The notes under the pieces were generated by a model that did not search any database, was not told the origin of the DNA, and saw only the letters and a list, made by a program, of their open reading frames with translations. DNA of 64,000 bases from Pilatotrama ljubarskyi. Its lineage: Eukaryota; Basidiomycota; Agaricomycetes; Polyporales; Polyporaceae. The DNA lies in NCBI GenBank assembly GCA_022385805.1, contig MU277758.1:1-64000 (forward strand), written 5' to 3'. Position numbers and translations under genes: made by a program. Below, piece by piece: positions 35,730-47,887 of this stretch; the first letter of the stretch is position 1, and the number at the start of each line of letters is the position of its first letter.

Positions 35730-38383
35730 GGTGTCGACAGACGCAGAGGAGGGGGGAAAGCGAAGACGCGAAGGGCGAGGGGCGGGGAGGGTTTATAACC
35801 CCGTTCGGAGCCTCGTGTCGGATCGTCTGAGAGAAAGACGCATATGTGCCGGGGCGCGCTAAGGGCTTGACACAGATCCGGCCCAAGCATTCGGAAGGAG
35901 GAATCCTGCAAGCGGCCAATCTGGAGATTGGTCGAGTTGTTAGTCGAATTTGCACACGATAAGTAGGGCCGACCCTGAGGCGGAGTTTGGGTTGGAAGAG
36001 CGACCTGCCTTGTTGGGAAACGCGCGACACGCCTCCGCAGAGTGACACCGCCGTCTACGACGCGTGTCGTTGAGACCACTACGTATTCCTTACCAGTCTA
36101 TATATTACGAGTGCAAGGGGCGTGCCCTGCAGATGAGGTCAAACCATCACCGCCGTCGTGGCGGCAGAATTATGCCCTTTCCGACTTACCCGCAAGCGGT
36201 AAACTCTAACGCAACGCCTCGTGCCGCGGGGATTGTAGTCCTTTCGGGACCTGGGCATTCAGGGATCAGACTCTCCCTGTCCTTCATTCTCCTGCCGCAT
36301 CGGGCGACGCACGGTCACTGTCAGCGTCGGAGTTCCACTGCAAACGGGTAGCGTCTGGGCGGCCTGCCCACTTGTCATGATGGCGCAGAAGTAATGTGGC
36401 CATCTACAGGGTCGTCGCGTCCTAGGCGCGTCCTGTCGCGGCGGCGCAAGAGTAATACTGCAGGCGACGGTGGACGCTCCGCGGGAAAACGGTCCGCCCA
36501 GTCTTGCCTGCCGGTACGCAGCGCGCGACTCACAGACGACGTCGACTGAGATCAATTGCTCCCACACAGACAGCTGTCGGCTGCGAGGAGCACATGGCCA
36601 GCTGAGAACGTTGATTCGCGTAGCAGATGGGTCAACTCGAGCGTCCACGCCTTCGTTGTCAGAAACGATGACCACATTGCACAGGCGAGAGTGGAAAATG
36701 GACTGACGTCTCAGCGCCGGGGCGCCTTCTCAGCCCTTCTGTGTCCTACGGACAGCATGCGACGACTGCTGGCCTGGAGCAGCATTCAGGAGCAAGTAGA
36801 CTTTCGTTCCCTGTAAGCACGCTTCCGGGAATCAAAGTGCCAGAGATAGATCCGTATTTCAACAGAGCACCCTGGTGGAAAAGCGCGTACAACTAGCACG
36901 GCCGTCGTGAGTGCGCAATGTCGCTGCTGGGAGCAAGTTGCCCAAAGCAGTAGTGCTCGGGGAGACAGTTCGATCCGTCATACGTAACAGAGGCACGCCT
37001 AAAGACTGCGACTTACCTCTGAGCGGCCCCATTCATCGACATGCCTTCGCCGAATTGATTCTGGTCGGGGATCCTGGCTGGACGGCTATGTCATGAGGTA
37101 TGCATGATGACACCGTACCTGCGAGTAAGCCTGGCAAACGAGGTCTCTCCTGCCACTCTCGTCAACGTAGGTCACGGCCCATCGGGGCGAAAACACAGAA
37201 GGCGGTGTCAGCTAGGGTTACGGGGTGGTGACCCCGATGTTGGCATATTCGACGAACTGCCGTTGCAATTCGAGTCGGACAGCCTCGTGATCCTGAAGTT
37301 AACTTATTAGGCAGTGATGAGAAACCAGATACGCCCGTACCACGCGAAGCTGATACAGAACCCAAGGAACCCAGCGTTTCGAGATAGAACAGGCCAACGA
37401 GAGATGCAGCACTCGTGTTCCACCAGCTGGCTTTCCTAGAAAGATCTACAATAGAGACCAGGTATCACAAAGCAAGGTCCATTCGGACCCAGACGAGTCG
37501 ACGAGTGGATCCGGATTGAATGAATGGAGATCGTCGTTCCTTGACCAGTGAGCAGTGAGCATGCGACGATCGGAGGAAGCAAGAAAACTAGAGCACGTAG
37601 CATAACCCTGCAGTGTCGAAATATGGCAGGCAATGGGACCGGAAGGGTACGACCGAGCAGAGAACAAGGATAGCATGGCTGATCGCAGGACCCAGTAATG
37701 CCGAATAGACTAGCAGAACTGGAGATATACGCCGTGGCACAAAAGTCCCACTTGCCGCGTTACAGTAACATGTATGTCAGTAGACGCAGCGCAGGGCTGT
37801 ATTCGTGAGAAGTGGTGGACTTCAATGCGAGCTGCCAGAAGATGAGCCATGTGCTGCAGTACGGACGAAACCCCCAGAGCTGCTGCAATGCGTCTTGTCA
37901 GCGTCGCCGGTCTTGACACGGATGGCAGTCCCATACCGCCGAACAAGATCTGTACAGCGTCAGAACCGCTTGTTACCGCAAAGACCAGCCAGGCACGAAC
38001 CAGACTCCTTCAGACGCCATAGGGTGCAAACGCAACCGGAGCGAAGACCTGACACTCATCCGCAAGATCCTGTTCGGTTGAGGGCTCTGCGTTCATGAAC
38101 CAGAGGTTGGAGCCAAGCGCGAACCTAGTAGCTGATCACCTCGAGAACGACGGCCAGTCAAGCAAGGAACGCGTTCACCAGAAGCACCAAGCCTCCCTGG
38201 CGATCGAGATCGTAATCATCTTCTCCCACTCGCCCACGGTCGAAGCGTAAACGGCTCATTGCCAAGTGTTATAATGAAGCGCTGTGATGATTATGAACTA
38301 GGATACAATACTGCAGGCATGATCATGTCAGCTCAGAGGTCAACGGAGCAAACCAATACATACGGAAAGGTCAGGTATATGCG
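35730..38383. other. gene-free stretch of about 2.6 kb
   Basis: No open frame on either strand shows recognisable domains or credible splice structure. The longest frames (for example minus 36259-36675 and plus 37805-38098) are rich in Arg/Pro/Ser and look like shadows. It could hold a decayed gene, a noncoding transcript or an old transposon, but I see no terminal repeats. Confidence 0.4.
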
Positions 38384-39191
38384 TCAATCCTCCCTTAGCA
38401 AACTTCCCATCTCCATGTTATCGCCCTCATCGCGCGGGGCGGCCACCACGAGGCCTTCGGTCATCTCCCTCTTGACGCATAGCTGCTCCGCGAAGACCAC
38501 GGTGGATGCTGTGCTGACGCCCATGACCACCCAGAAGAAGAGAGAGGTGGGGATCGCCGCCGAATAGTACGTCGTGAGGACCAGATGGTTGAACAGAAGG
38601 GTCAAGGAGAAATCAAGAATCAATCGGGGTCTGCGGATGAGCGCGTATAGATAGTACACGCTGTTCGATGCAGATCTGAGTATCTCATACTTGGTAGATG
38701 AGAGGAACGCACTCTGCAGCAGAGGCCGCCATCCAACAGATCGCGATGATCCAACATCGAATGGGGTCCACTTGTCGAAAGGGAGCTTGGGCAGACGAGC
38801 CGAGGCCTACTTGCTTACCGCCGCTCCAGACGGAGTTCAGGGATCTCCACGGCCCCTCGCCAGGGAGTGCGCGCGTCGTCGGCCGCCCAGCCATTTCACG
38901 CCAGTCCATGATCATCCCTAAAATATTGAAGGCGATATAAGGGGACGGCATGAAGCCTCTCATGAGGGGGCATACCAACATTAGCTGCGCCTCCCTCGTA
39001 CTCCAATGAAGCGGGTTCTGCAAACATGACGAGCAATGGCGGGGCCAGGAGCGAAAGCGTCACGTAGTGCAGGGTCTGCAGAGCGATTATCTGATCAAGC
39101 ATGAGACCCGAGGGCTGCGGTGCGTCAGGAGCGGGGAGTAGGATACCTGAGAGACGATTAATATAGGGTCCCATGCTGTCTGCTTGGCCAT
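38384..39191 (-). CDS. SYS1: Golgi membrane protein Sys1
   Basis: Sys1 recruits the small GTPase Arl3/ARFRP1 to the trans-Golgi membrane. It starts MAKQTAWDPILIVSQ (39191), then an intron. IIALQTLHYVTLSLLAPPLL is helix 1, then EPASLEYEGGAANVG and MIMDWREMAGRPT. A second helix (CWIIAICWMAASAA), then YYLYALIRRPRLILDFSLTL, FNHLVLTTYYSAAIPTSLFF and WVVMGVSTASTVVFAEQLCV make up the four-helix body. It ends CVKREMTEGLV with an acidic tail. The WDP at the N-terminus, FNHL..T.YYS..P and EQLC.KRE are the family hallmarks. There are at least four exons; length is near 200 residues, with the usual Sys1 insertion loop between helices 1 and 2. Confidence 0.92.
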
Positions 39192-39455
39192 CGTCGTTGT
39201 CGCCGGCGGACTCGAGGTGCGGGGCCAGAGGGGAGGAGCATGCACGTCGACGAACAAGCCTTGCGGACGCGACCGAGAGCGCCACAACCAACGGGCGTCT
39301 GCGCATTGCGGCCTTTGCCGGCGTGCTACTGTGCTGACCGCGTCGGGACTTGGACTTGCTGCCACATCGGACGACCTCGTATGTTCAGGTCGTAGCTCTT
39401 TCATCCTCCGCGACTACACTCTGCTCGTGCTGTCTACCTATTTTGAAGACCGTAT
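39192..39455. other. short divergent spacer between Sys1 and MYND 2
   Basis: 264 bp between the start codons. If the MYND 2 start lies further upstream the spacer is shorter still. Confidence 0.35.
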
Positions 39456-40882
39456 ATGCCCCTCTCGTGCGACACCTCCTTCAATGTGCCTCGCGGGCTG
39501 TATCCCGAGAAATACCTCGGCTTCGAGCACTATCTCATGCTCAAGCAGCAGGTCTGCTATGATTATCGCTCCCTGCCGGAATACAGACAGCTCTATGCAG
39601 AAGGGATGCGGGCAATACGCCAGCATCCAGCGCACCACCTCAAGCGAGGTATTCTGTTGAGCGACGCGCCTGTGATGATCGAATGCTGCATAAGGTGCGC
39701 ACGCTTCTTTGTCACTCCGCTCCCAGCCCGTCCTCGATATTTGTACGCATGGCGAAACACTGTATGCATTTTGCACGTTCTCCTTTACAATGTGCTTATT
39801 GGTTATGCGCAGGACGCTCGCGATATGCGAAGTCCCTTATGACACGGACGGCCCGGACTCGATCAAGGGCATCCTGGAGCGCATATCGGGAATCGCGACG
39901 GATTCCCCCCTCGCCAGTATGAAGGCGAAGAAAGAGCCCAGAATCAAGAACAACAGCCCTCGGCTCCAACTCCACGCCCTCGCCGCCTTCGCATACATGA
40001 ACTTCTACGCGCACTGGCTCGTCCCCCATGTCGGCTCGTTCCATGTGATGACCGAGAATCACGTCATGTACAACGCCGCGTACGCGCTGAATGTGTGCGT
40101 CCAGCGTGGCTTCGTGCCACCAATGGCGCTCCACGTCGCGGGCTGGCTCGCGACTACGAAGGCTCGATTCGGAGTGGACGTGCGCCAGTTGAAGAGGTTC
40201 GCGGCGTTGCGCTCTCTATGGCGCGCTCACAACGACTATCTCCGGCACATTCAGCATCAGGACGATCTCTGGCACGCGAAGGCCGCCAAGGCGCCGCATG
40301 TGTATCGCTGTGCGAACGATGGGTGCGATATCCGAGCCACACACAAGGGTGCACTGAAGCAGTGCGCCGGTGACTGCCCCCCAGAGCGGAAGCCGCATTA
40401 TTGTAGTCGATACTGCCAGCGACGTGTGAGTCCTCTGACCCGTCCCTACACTTTCCCTCGGTAACGGCTCTGCAAAGCACTGGACCATCCACAGAGAGTT
40501 CTGTGCCGAGCGTAGCTCGTCCGAGTGTAGCGAAGTCATAGACGATGACGGTGACCCAGACTGGAATGACGTGAAAGACTTTCACGCGCCCAAGGTTCCT
40601 GATCCGCACTGGGATAAGAGGTGGCCCGTTTGGGCCGAGCGAGAGGGCCCAGAGATCTTCATCGACATCCCGAACGTCAGCCAGTATCGCCGGGGGGAGG
40701 TCATGCGTCTGCGAACGAGGACGCTAAGCCCGGAATGCTTGAAGGCGTACAAACGGCTCTGGACGCGCAAGAAGATAGAGGCTACGAGGCGCGTGGTTGC
40801 CGCTAGTGGGTGCTCTTGTGCGCGTGGTCGTCCTGGTCCGAGACTAATCGCATGTATGCGCAGAATTACTACCAATGTGTGA
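39456..40882 (+). CDS. MYND-type zinc-finger protein (copy 2)
   Basis: Three exons. MPLSCDTSFNVPRGLYPEKY opens a helical region; the first intron joins MIECCIR to TLAICEVPYDTD. Then come FAYMNFYAHWLVPHVG and KRFAALRSLWRAHNDYLR, and the MYND finger: C..DGCDI, KQCAGDC, HYCSRYCQRR and, after a phase-0 intron, HWTIHREFC. The C-terminal region contains VWAEREGPEIFIDIPNVSQY and ends RITTNV. The segment ahead of the finger parallels copy 1 (RSRRFRPLWRAV there, FAALRSLWRAH here), and the intron in the finger is at the same place. Copy 2 is therefore a diverged paralogue of the gene at 21.3-22.7 kb on the other strand. Function unknown; likely protein-protein interaction. Confidence 0.8.
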
Positions 40883-41386
40883 GCCTCTATTCTCCGACGA
40901 TGAATTCGACTACTAGGCGAGGGGGTGTGTTGCGATGACAGCTTGTAGTGAGTTCTGTCACATCTCTAGATCATCGTCGAGTGTTGCTGATTCAGGTATC
41001 TGCACTAGGCGACCTCCGGTGCATACGTGTCATGTTGAGGTGTATATTATGCTTCATCTCTTAATCTAGACTTGTAGGCCGTGGATGGAGTTGATTTCGT
41101 CGATAGTCGGTACCTCTTAACGACCCCTCTTAACGACCGACGGCCTGGAAAGAGGAGGCGTGCGCGACGAACCGCCGAAGGGCGGAGGGGTTTGGCGCCT
41201 ACGAAGGCGCGAAGGTTGAACGTTCAACGACCCTTAGTGGGCCAACGCGACAATTTTATGCCCGATCAGGACCGTTCTGCGGAGAGCGCACAACGGAAAG
41301 TCTCTTTGCCTCCCAAATTACATACATCTTCCTCCATGAGATCAGCCACTTCACCATGTCTCGACACGACGCGTGTCTTTACCGGC
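40883..41386. other. tail-to-tail intergenic region
   Basis: 504 bp between convergent genes. No feature recognised. Confidence 0.4.
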
Positions 41387-42237
41387 TTATGCAGGCAAGC
41401 AGGCTAGTTTCTTGTCCTGTACTACTTGTCCGGGTGCCTGCTCGCTAGGATCGACACGTTCCGAGGGCTCCCTTGATGCAGTACTCGTCTTCAGATATGC
41501 ATTCAGGGATTTCTGCGGCGTTGGCGATGTCCTATACCACGTGTCCCCGATGCGAACAAACCCTGGAGGTATGTCTGCAGGCTCTGACGACGTATGGGGC
41601 TCGTCGTGCCCTCTATCGGACGCTCTCATTGAAGACGAAGGGAATGGTGCTTTGTCAAGTACTGTCGATCCTGACCGGACTTGCACAGCATCTGCCGGGA
41701 GATGTGCCGCTTCCACCCTGGGATGGATGAGGTGGTTCAGACGATAGGGACGGGGTGATGAGATGGGTTGAGACATACCGCGTCCGCAGGAGCTTCTGAA
41801 CCTGCCGAACATAATGGCGGAAAGAGGACCGTCGCTTGCTTGTCGTGGTACCTTCATCCGAGCCGGACCCTGACTCTTTCTCGGTCGCACCGTAGTCCCG
41901 CTTGTCCTCCGAGTGACCTCCTGGTGGGTCGAGCAGTGCGCTATAGCCGGCTGAAGGAACCGCTCAGGGGCTAGTCCACGCTGGGAAGATGAGCCGTCGA
42001 TCCGACACGCACCTGGCACCATGGTGCCATACTCGGAGCCTAGTGGCCCATCCCACAGCGAACCATCCCGGTCACGGAACTGATATTTGCCCGTGTCTGC
42101 GTCGTATCCGACACGGACCATGCCTGCTGGCAGGCGGTATGAGTCCTGCCGACATTGTGAGATACTGTATGTCTCTGACGGCGACCGCCGTAAGTTATAC
42201 CAGTGCGCACCTCGTCGTACTGCGTCCAGCGTCCCAT
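41387..42237 (-). CDS. conserved fungal protein of unknown function (MGRWTQYDE type)
   Basis: A 27-nt first exon (42237-42211) encodes MGRWTQYDE; a 65-nt intron follows and exon 2 begins DSYRLPAGMVRVGYDADTGK. Then FRDRDGSLWDGPLGSEYG, a Ser/Arg/Pro-rich low-complexity middle, and near the end PPGFVRIGDTWYRTSPTP. The N-terminal block (RLP.GM.R.GYDADT..Y.FRD.DGS.W.G) recurs, from memory, in many dikaryotic hypothetical proteins; I know no established function. The two short Trp/Tyr blocks at either end look like small ordered modules joined by disorder. If no further intron exists the product is 261 residues; an intron near 41750 cannot be excluded. No signal peptide or TM helix. Confidence 0.65.
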
Positions 42238-42800
42238 GGCCAATGAGCTCTTGTGGTGGTTGTCGCGCAAGAGAGGGGAGATATTGCCTGGTAGCTTGTG
42301 GGAAAGCACCGTGGACATGCGCTCTTAATCCGTAGGTACTGGCTGCGGCGTCAAATTCGAAGTCCATCGCAGCACGTTAACACGAACATGTGTGGCTTCA
42401 AATTCCACGCTATAAACCCCATGCCCCGGCTGCAATAGGTTTTGAAATTTGCGGCCAGTCCAACCACGGGTTCTGAGTCATCTGTGTACATGGTAGACTC
42501 GCCTGTGGTCAGTTCTTGTCCACATCTATGGTGATTCATGACTACAGAGTCTGACATCTCCGAGCTTCGACCATGGCGACCGCGACGCCTGCGCATCGCG
42601 CTGTGCAGAAGTAGTACTCCAACCCACCTACGCTTGACAAGGGCACCGCCCCGGGTCGTCGAAGGGCACATCTGACTTTGATCAATCAAAGTTGAAGCTT
42701 CGGCATGTAGCGAGCCGCCGAGCCCTCTGTTGAAGACGTCACGTGGTCGCGTTGCGTTCAAGGTCGCTATGATGGACGCTGTAAGGTGCTTTAGGCGCAT
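42238..42800. other. intergenic stretch
   Basis: 563 bp between the hypothetical gene and the truncated F-box copy. The missing 5' half of the copy is not detectable here. Confidence 0.4.
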
Positions 42801-43437
42801 TTGAGCGTAAATCCGCTACGCATTCTCTCTGCCGGAGTATATGTGTCAGACAGAGGATGGGACGATGTGTCGATGGTCCTCACTTGCCTCCCGCGCTCGC
42901 CTGGTCCCGTTACCGACCTGGGCTTCTACATCGACTGGTTTGACGCGGACGAGTGCTGGGACGGCCTGGCGCAGTACCGGACCAAGCTGAAAAAGCTCGC
43001 GATCGGTCCCTTCCACGATCCTGGCAATGTGAGTCCGTTCAACCTGTGCTGATGGTGTCACCGACTTCCCCAGTGTCAATGATAGGTTCGACATGCTCAC
43101 CCCGGGCAACTTTCTGCAGTATGACTCCCTCAGGGACTGGGGCAAGACGCTTCTTGCATACACGCCGAAGCTGCATACATTACTGCTCTCCGATGTTCCC
43201 ACGAAGACGAACAGTTCCGAGTTAGCCTTCATGTTTGCCTGGGACAGACACGTCCACATAGATTGGTTGGCAGACTGGGACAGACATACCGGTGCGTTAA
43301 GGAACGCGGCGTTCACCATTGAGTTTTTCTGGAGGAAGACTGTGAATGGGTGGGAAGCGTCGGAGATGAAGGATAAGGATAGCGACCCGCGCGAAGATGA
43401 TCAAGACGATTGGGGTCGGAGCGACTCGGGCGAGTAG
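42801..43437 (+). pseudogene. 5'-truncated duplicate of the neighbouring F-box gene
   Basis: Two exons (42801-43028, 43120-43437) give an open frame of 181 codons. It aligns only with the last third of the F-box gene at 44.1-45.7 kb: WDDVSMVLTCLPRSPGPVTD here against WDDVTTVLSDCLLRSAGPVTD there, DADECWD against DASRCWD, and DWGKTLLAYTPKLHTLLLSD against DWDETLFAYTPKLQTLLLSD. The intron is in the same place and phase. The F-box and the first two thirds of the protein are missing. The frame is intact and the N-terminal MSVNPLRIL is unrelated, so a short expressed protein is possible. I call it a truncated duplicate, probably nonfunctional. Confidence 0.7.
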
Positions 43438-44125
43438 AGTGAAGGAAATGTAGTTCTCAAAGGATAGTGACCCCGGACTCTGCGCAGAGCTGCCATAAGA
43501 TATTGCCCTTCCGTCTCTCAATGTACCTGTAGACTCCCTTGAGCCGTCCGCGTTCCAGGGAGTTTTGAAAGTTCGAGCCTCACTAGAAGTCTCAAAACGG
43601 CTTCTGCCGAGAGGCTATCTTGTCACGGGCCGGCGCCCGACTCCGGACGAGATGAGTGACGAAGAGCGATGTATTCCGGACGAGATATACAAGGCGCGAG
43701 ACGAGAGGGAGTCCGAGCACCGACATGGCGTTGGTTCGTCAAAGAGAGCGGGCGCGTATCGTAACGCGTAAGTACAAGAACCCGGATACGGTAAGTCACG
43801 TGTAACGAGGCTGTTACACTTCTGTAAGATCGTGTATGATAAAGGCCCGCGAGTCTCTCACCGGGCCCCACCCCTTCAACCTCTGCTTCTCTCGGGATAC
43901 AGTACTGTCCACTCTTCGTAACATCACCCCGCTGTGAGTTTCTGAGTTTAGATGTGACGCCGAGCGTCGCAGTCTGCTAAGTCTCATGTATGCTGACGTA
44001 CCGCCACTTGTTGTCAATGTTACCTCTACTCAGGCTCTAAGAGTGCTGGTCTGGACTCCGAACGAGGCAGCCCGACCCTACTCGTTCTGGGGCCCAGAGT
44101 CCTCCCTTCAGTAGTAGTCTGCAAA
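43438..44125. other. spacer between the F-box duplicate and the full F-box gene
   Basis: 688 bp. A 68-codon frame at 43565 has no recognisable features. It probably holds the promoter of the full gene. Confidence 0.35.
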
Positions 44126-45731
44126 ATGGCGAACACTACCTTGACCACCCTTCCTATCGAGCTGCTGTACTCGATCGGCCACTTCTGCACTACCGTGGAG
44201 CTGTGCGCGCTCTTGCTTGTGAACCGCCATTTCAATGAAGCATTTACCCCACCGCTTTACGCCACTGTTCACATCAACGACTACATGACCACGCAGAGAT
44301 GCCTCCGCACGCTCTCCAGGGACCCCTCCGTTATCTCGTATGGACGCGACCTGCCCTCGCTCGTGCGTAGCTTCAAGGTGGACCTTTATCGGCGGGACAT
44401 GTCCGCAGGGCCGAAAGCGAAGCTAGCACGCCGTCTCTCCCGCGCACTTGGCCGCATGACAAATCTGCGGCATTTCGCGTCCAATAATGGATTTCTCTGC
44501 AGCCCGAAGATCTTTGCAGCCATGCTACACGCCGCTGCGCCTACCTTGTATTCTCTCGAGCTCACGCCAGAAGAGCAAGCCTGCTGGGCGGACGGCAGCG
44601 ATCCCAGCTTCTTCGACAACATTCGTCCGGTGTTCCCGGAGCTCTCCTCGGTCACGTTCTTCACGTGGAACGGCACACCCTCCTACTGGCTGGACATCTA
44701 CAAGCGCATCCTCACGGACCACTCAGCTCGCCTGCGTGAGGTGAAAGTCGAGTGTGACCTCCGCCTCGATCTCCCAAAGGTGTTCCGAAACGGCTCTGCA
44801 TGGTCGACCCTCGTTGAGCTCACACTGGGGGTGTACGACCTGGTCCCCTTATCACTGCTTCCAGCGGCACCGAATGTCCGCAAGCTCGTGATCCTTCGCC
44901 GGCGGGTGTGGAACCCATATGGTGAAGACGCTAGCGAGCCCATGACGGCTGTCCCTCTGGATACGGATACATTCCCGCTCCTTGACACCCTCGAGTGTCC
45001 ACACGAATTGCTGCCCTTGTTTCTCCCCAAAGATACGCCCACCCAGAGGCCCATCCGGACCGTCCGGCTCGACAGGGCCTCATATGACGAGGATCGCCTG
45101 GAAGGCTACTACTCTCCGGGCAGCGTGCCAGCGGAATGGGACGACGTGACAACAGTTCTCAGCGACTGCCTTCTGCGCTCGGCCGGCCCCGTAACAGACC
45201 TGAGCTTCTTCGTGAATTCTATGGATGCGAGTCGATGCTGGGACAAGGTGCCGGACTACTTGAGCAAGGTAGAAAGACTGGTGATTCTCTCGTACTACCA
45301 GGATCTGCAAAACGTGAGTTTGACCTGTCCAGTGTCATGATCTCCGACACTGACCTGTGCTTGGGGCTGGCTGCTGACGGATGCTCTACACTCTGCAGCA
45401 AGACAGTATCGGTGATTGGGATGAGACGCTGTTCGCCTACACCCCAAAGCTGCAAACACTCCTGCTCTCAGATGCACCGTCCAAAGCCCAAGTTGGCCCT
45501 GACGACGATTTCATACCCGCATCGGACAAGGATCTCCAGATGGAGTGGATGGCAAAATGGAGCAAGCATAGCGACACGCTGAAGAAGGTCGCGTTCACGG
45601 ATACAATTGTGTGGATGAAGACCGAGGACGGGTGGAGCGCGTTAGAGAAAGTTGGGCGTTATCGCTGGTATGCAGATTGGGACGACTCGGGGGAGAGCGA
45701 GAGTAGCGTAGTTCTCGGCCACAAGCGTTGA
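44126..45731 (+). CDS. F-box-like protein with leucine-rich C-terminal region
   Basis: Two exons (44126-45313, 45399-45731) give 506 residues. The N-terminus LTTLPIELLYSIGHFCTTVE...LLLVNRHFNEAFTPPLY is an F-box-like helix set, which binds Skp1 in SCF ubiquitin ligases. The rest has irregular leucine-rich stretches (LVELTLGVYDLVPLSLLPAA, LDTLECPHELLPLFL) that probably form a solenoid for substrate binding. The C-terminus is charged (WYADWDDSGESESSV). Such F-box-like genes are greatly expanded in Agaricomycetes and evolve fast. Substrate unknown. A partial copy lies just upstream. Confidence 0.8.
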
Positions 45732-46219
45732 TGTAATTTCTCGTCACAGTATGCGCGAGACGACAACCGGATCTCCGGGAGATTTGGGTCTTTGATCTGA
45801 ATTGACAATGTAGAAGATTTAGTACGTTGTCCATGCTGTTCCACCTTCGGGTGCAGGCGACTCCGACCAAGCTGATGGTCAACCGCTCAGGACCCCTCCG
45901 TCCTCACACATCAAGCCGGTGCTAGTGCAGTAGACCGCATCGCGTTTCTATCCGAACCTACGTCCATCAGGTCGGAGCCGGCTCTGACTCCTGGGGATTC
46001 TCCAATGGAGCCCATGATTTTCGACGACTATCGCATGCGCTCTGCATAGCTGCCGTACGGCGTGGTTTGCGGACCCAGTGTGCGCATACTCTGGGTCCAA
46101 TCCCCCCTCCTTCTGACATAGTAGGCCAAGTTCACGGACTTTTTCATGGACTACAGCAGAATTGCTAATCAATCACGGTCAATGACAACCACCATCCGCC
46201 ACTGCATCGGAGCGGCGAA
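45732..46219. other. tail-to-tail intergenic region
   Basis: 488 bp with no coding signal. A phrase CAGGACCCCTCCGT near 45889 resembles one in the F-box gene (near 44318), perhaps a chance match. Confidence 0.35.
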
Positions 46220-47887
46220 CTACGCGTCCTCGTCAGGACGGATTACTTCAGAAATTGCCTCTTCCTTCACGGAGCCTTCCCGCGCATTCAAGTCGTCATC
46301 GGCGTCGAGCAGGCTCCCCGGCTCGGGGTCAGGTCCGTCCAGCACGGACTCCGCGAGCGAGCCTATGACCATCGTCGCAAACCGCAGCGTCTCCGCCTGC
46401 TCGCCAGCTTCGTCCGCCTGCGTCTCGGTGCCGGTGCCGAGTCCTACCAGCGCCTTCTGGTTGGCGGATTGGAGCCTTATCAGCAAGCGGCAAATCAGGA
46501 TGGCAGTCAAGCTAAGGACGTGGAACCCGGAGTGTGAGCACTACATAGGACTCTCGGCGTGGGGAGGGCAGGGGCACGCTCACGGATCGCTGAAGATGAT
46601 GATGGCGCTGCTCTCGTCTAGCACGTCTACGACCTGTCACGGATCGTAAGTCGCCGAACAAATGTCGTTCGAGGTGCGAATCATCCAACCTTCTCGAGGA
46701 GAGTGAAGGCGAGTTGGAGGGCGTTCAAGATGACGATGAGCCTGGGTGGCATGCCGGGGCGTTCAGCGGGCGGGGAAACCCTTGCGCTTCAGTCCATCCG
46801 ACTTACAGGAAGTATATGGACCCTTGCGGTGCCTGTCAGTGGCGTGCACCTGGAATATGCGGGGGGGAGATTGCACGCTTACCGTTGACAAGCAGCACAT
46901 TCGCTAGCGATGACCGCGCAGGACCTCTCAGCAACCCGCGGAGTGTGGTCCCCTTGGCCGTATGCCGCCAAGTTACGGCAATGACCATCAGGTCTGCGGC
47001 CATAGCGCACGAACGCGATACAGTAACGCCTGGGTCGCAAGCCAGCCCACGTCAGTATACCAGCGACGGAACACCACCTAACCTGGATGCGGGCGTACCG
47101 CTGAGTGCAATGGTGCTCAGCGAATGCAGCGATCTCGATAGCAGAAAGCTCACATCAGTGCCTGGTGAGCTGTTTGTTTCGAACCCCCAGAGCATCCTAG
47201 TATTGGCACGGTTTCCCCGACGAGGCCGAGAGACGAGACCCACTGGCGCAGCAGGTCGTCAGCAAGCCGCTTCGAGGTAGGATAGGACTAGCGCATGCCG
47301 TACCACATTCAGGGCGAAGGGGACGTATGCTACCGCGGATACCGCGATCGCGAGGCCCCAGTTCATCCCGCTCAGCGCGAGCACACGCAGGACGGAGAAT
47401 GCTGTACGCAGTGCATATGGCAGAGAGATGAGTCCCCACAGCTGGCGCTCCTGTAGCTCAGAATGCATAGACGTACTGGCCCAGATAGCATATTGGGCGA
47501 TGCTCGTAGCTTGTTGCGCCTGGACGACTCCTAAGCAGCTACACAAGGACGTCTCTTCATATATGCGCGTTAAGGTCTAGTGGCAGACATCATACCTCTG
47601 TGCGGGTGTCAGTGAATCGCCACTGGGAGCGTTGGAAAGCACTGAAGCAAACATACAGCATCCGACATATTCGTAATGAACGTCGCAGCGCCGAAGAAGC
47701 TGTAGCTCAAGAGCGCGAGGTAGCGAGTCGCCAGGAAGAGCGCTGTCGCGCCAGTGATCTTGCGCTTCCAGAACAGCGCAACCTCTTGGTCAAACGTGAT
47801 GATGTAGTCGTATGTGAGCATCGCTGAAGGAGGGTCGCGGTCAGAACGGTGCTGAACACTTTCGGAGGCGTGAAAGTAGCTGTTCAC
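46220..47887 (-). CDS. DUF6533 seven-helix membrane protein (copy 2)
   Basis: The signature exon (from about 47830) reads MLTYDYIITFDQEVALFWKR with KITGATALFLATRYLALLSY. Later exons give AFSVLRVLALSGMNWGLAIA, then CAMAADLMVIAVTWRHTAKG with a segment ending LANVLLVNG, a short SIYF join, LIVILNALQLAFTLLEK, and the last exon ICRLLIRLQSANQKALVG with an acidic tail ending EEAISEVIRPDEDA. The order of conserved blocks is the same as in copies 1 and 3. The first coding exon is not certain: a candidate ATG lies near 48031 on the minus strand, so the true start is upstream of 47887. Function unknown, multi-pass membrane protein. Confidence 0.72.

Noticed and set aside
37710..38250. Possible minus-strand membrane-protein gene
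   Set aside because: Some hydrophobic stretches appear, but stops occur in every frame and no convincing exon chain could be built.
42238..42367. Upstream in-frame extension of the hypothetical gene to 42367
   Set aside because: A better start exon (MGRWTQYDE, 42237-42211) joins by a normal intron to DSYRLPAGM, giving the conserved N-terminus.
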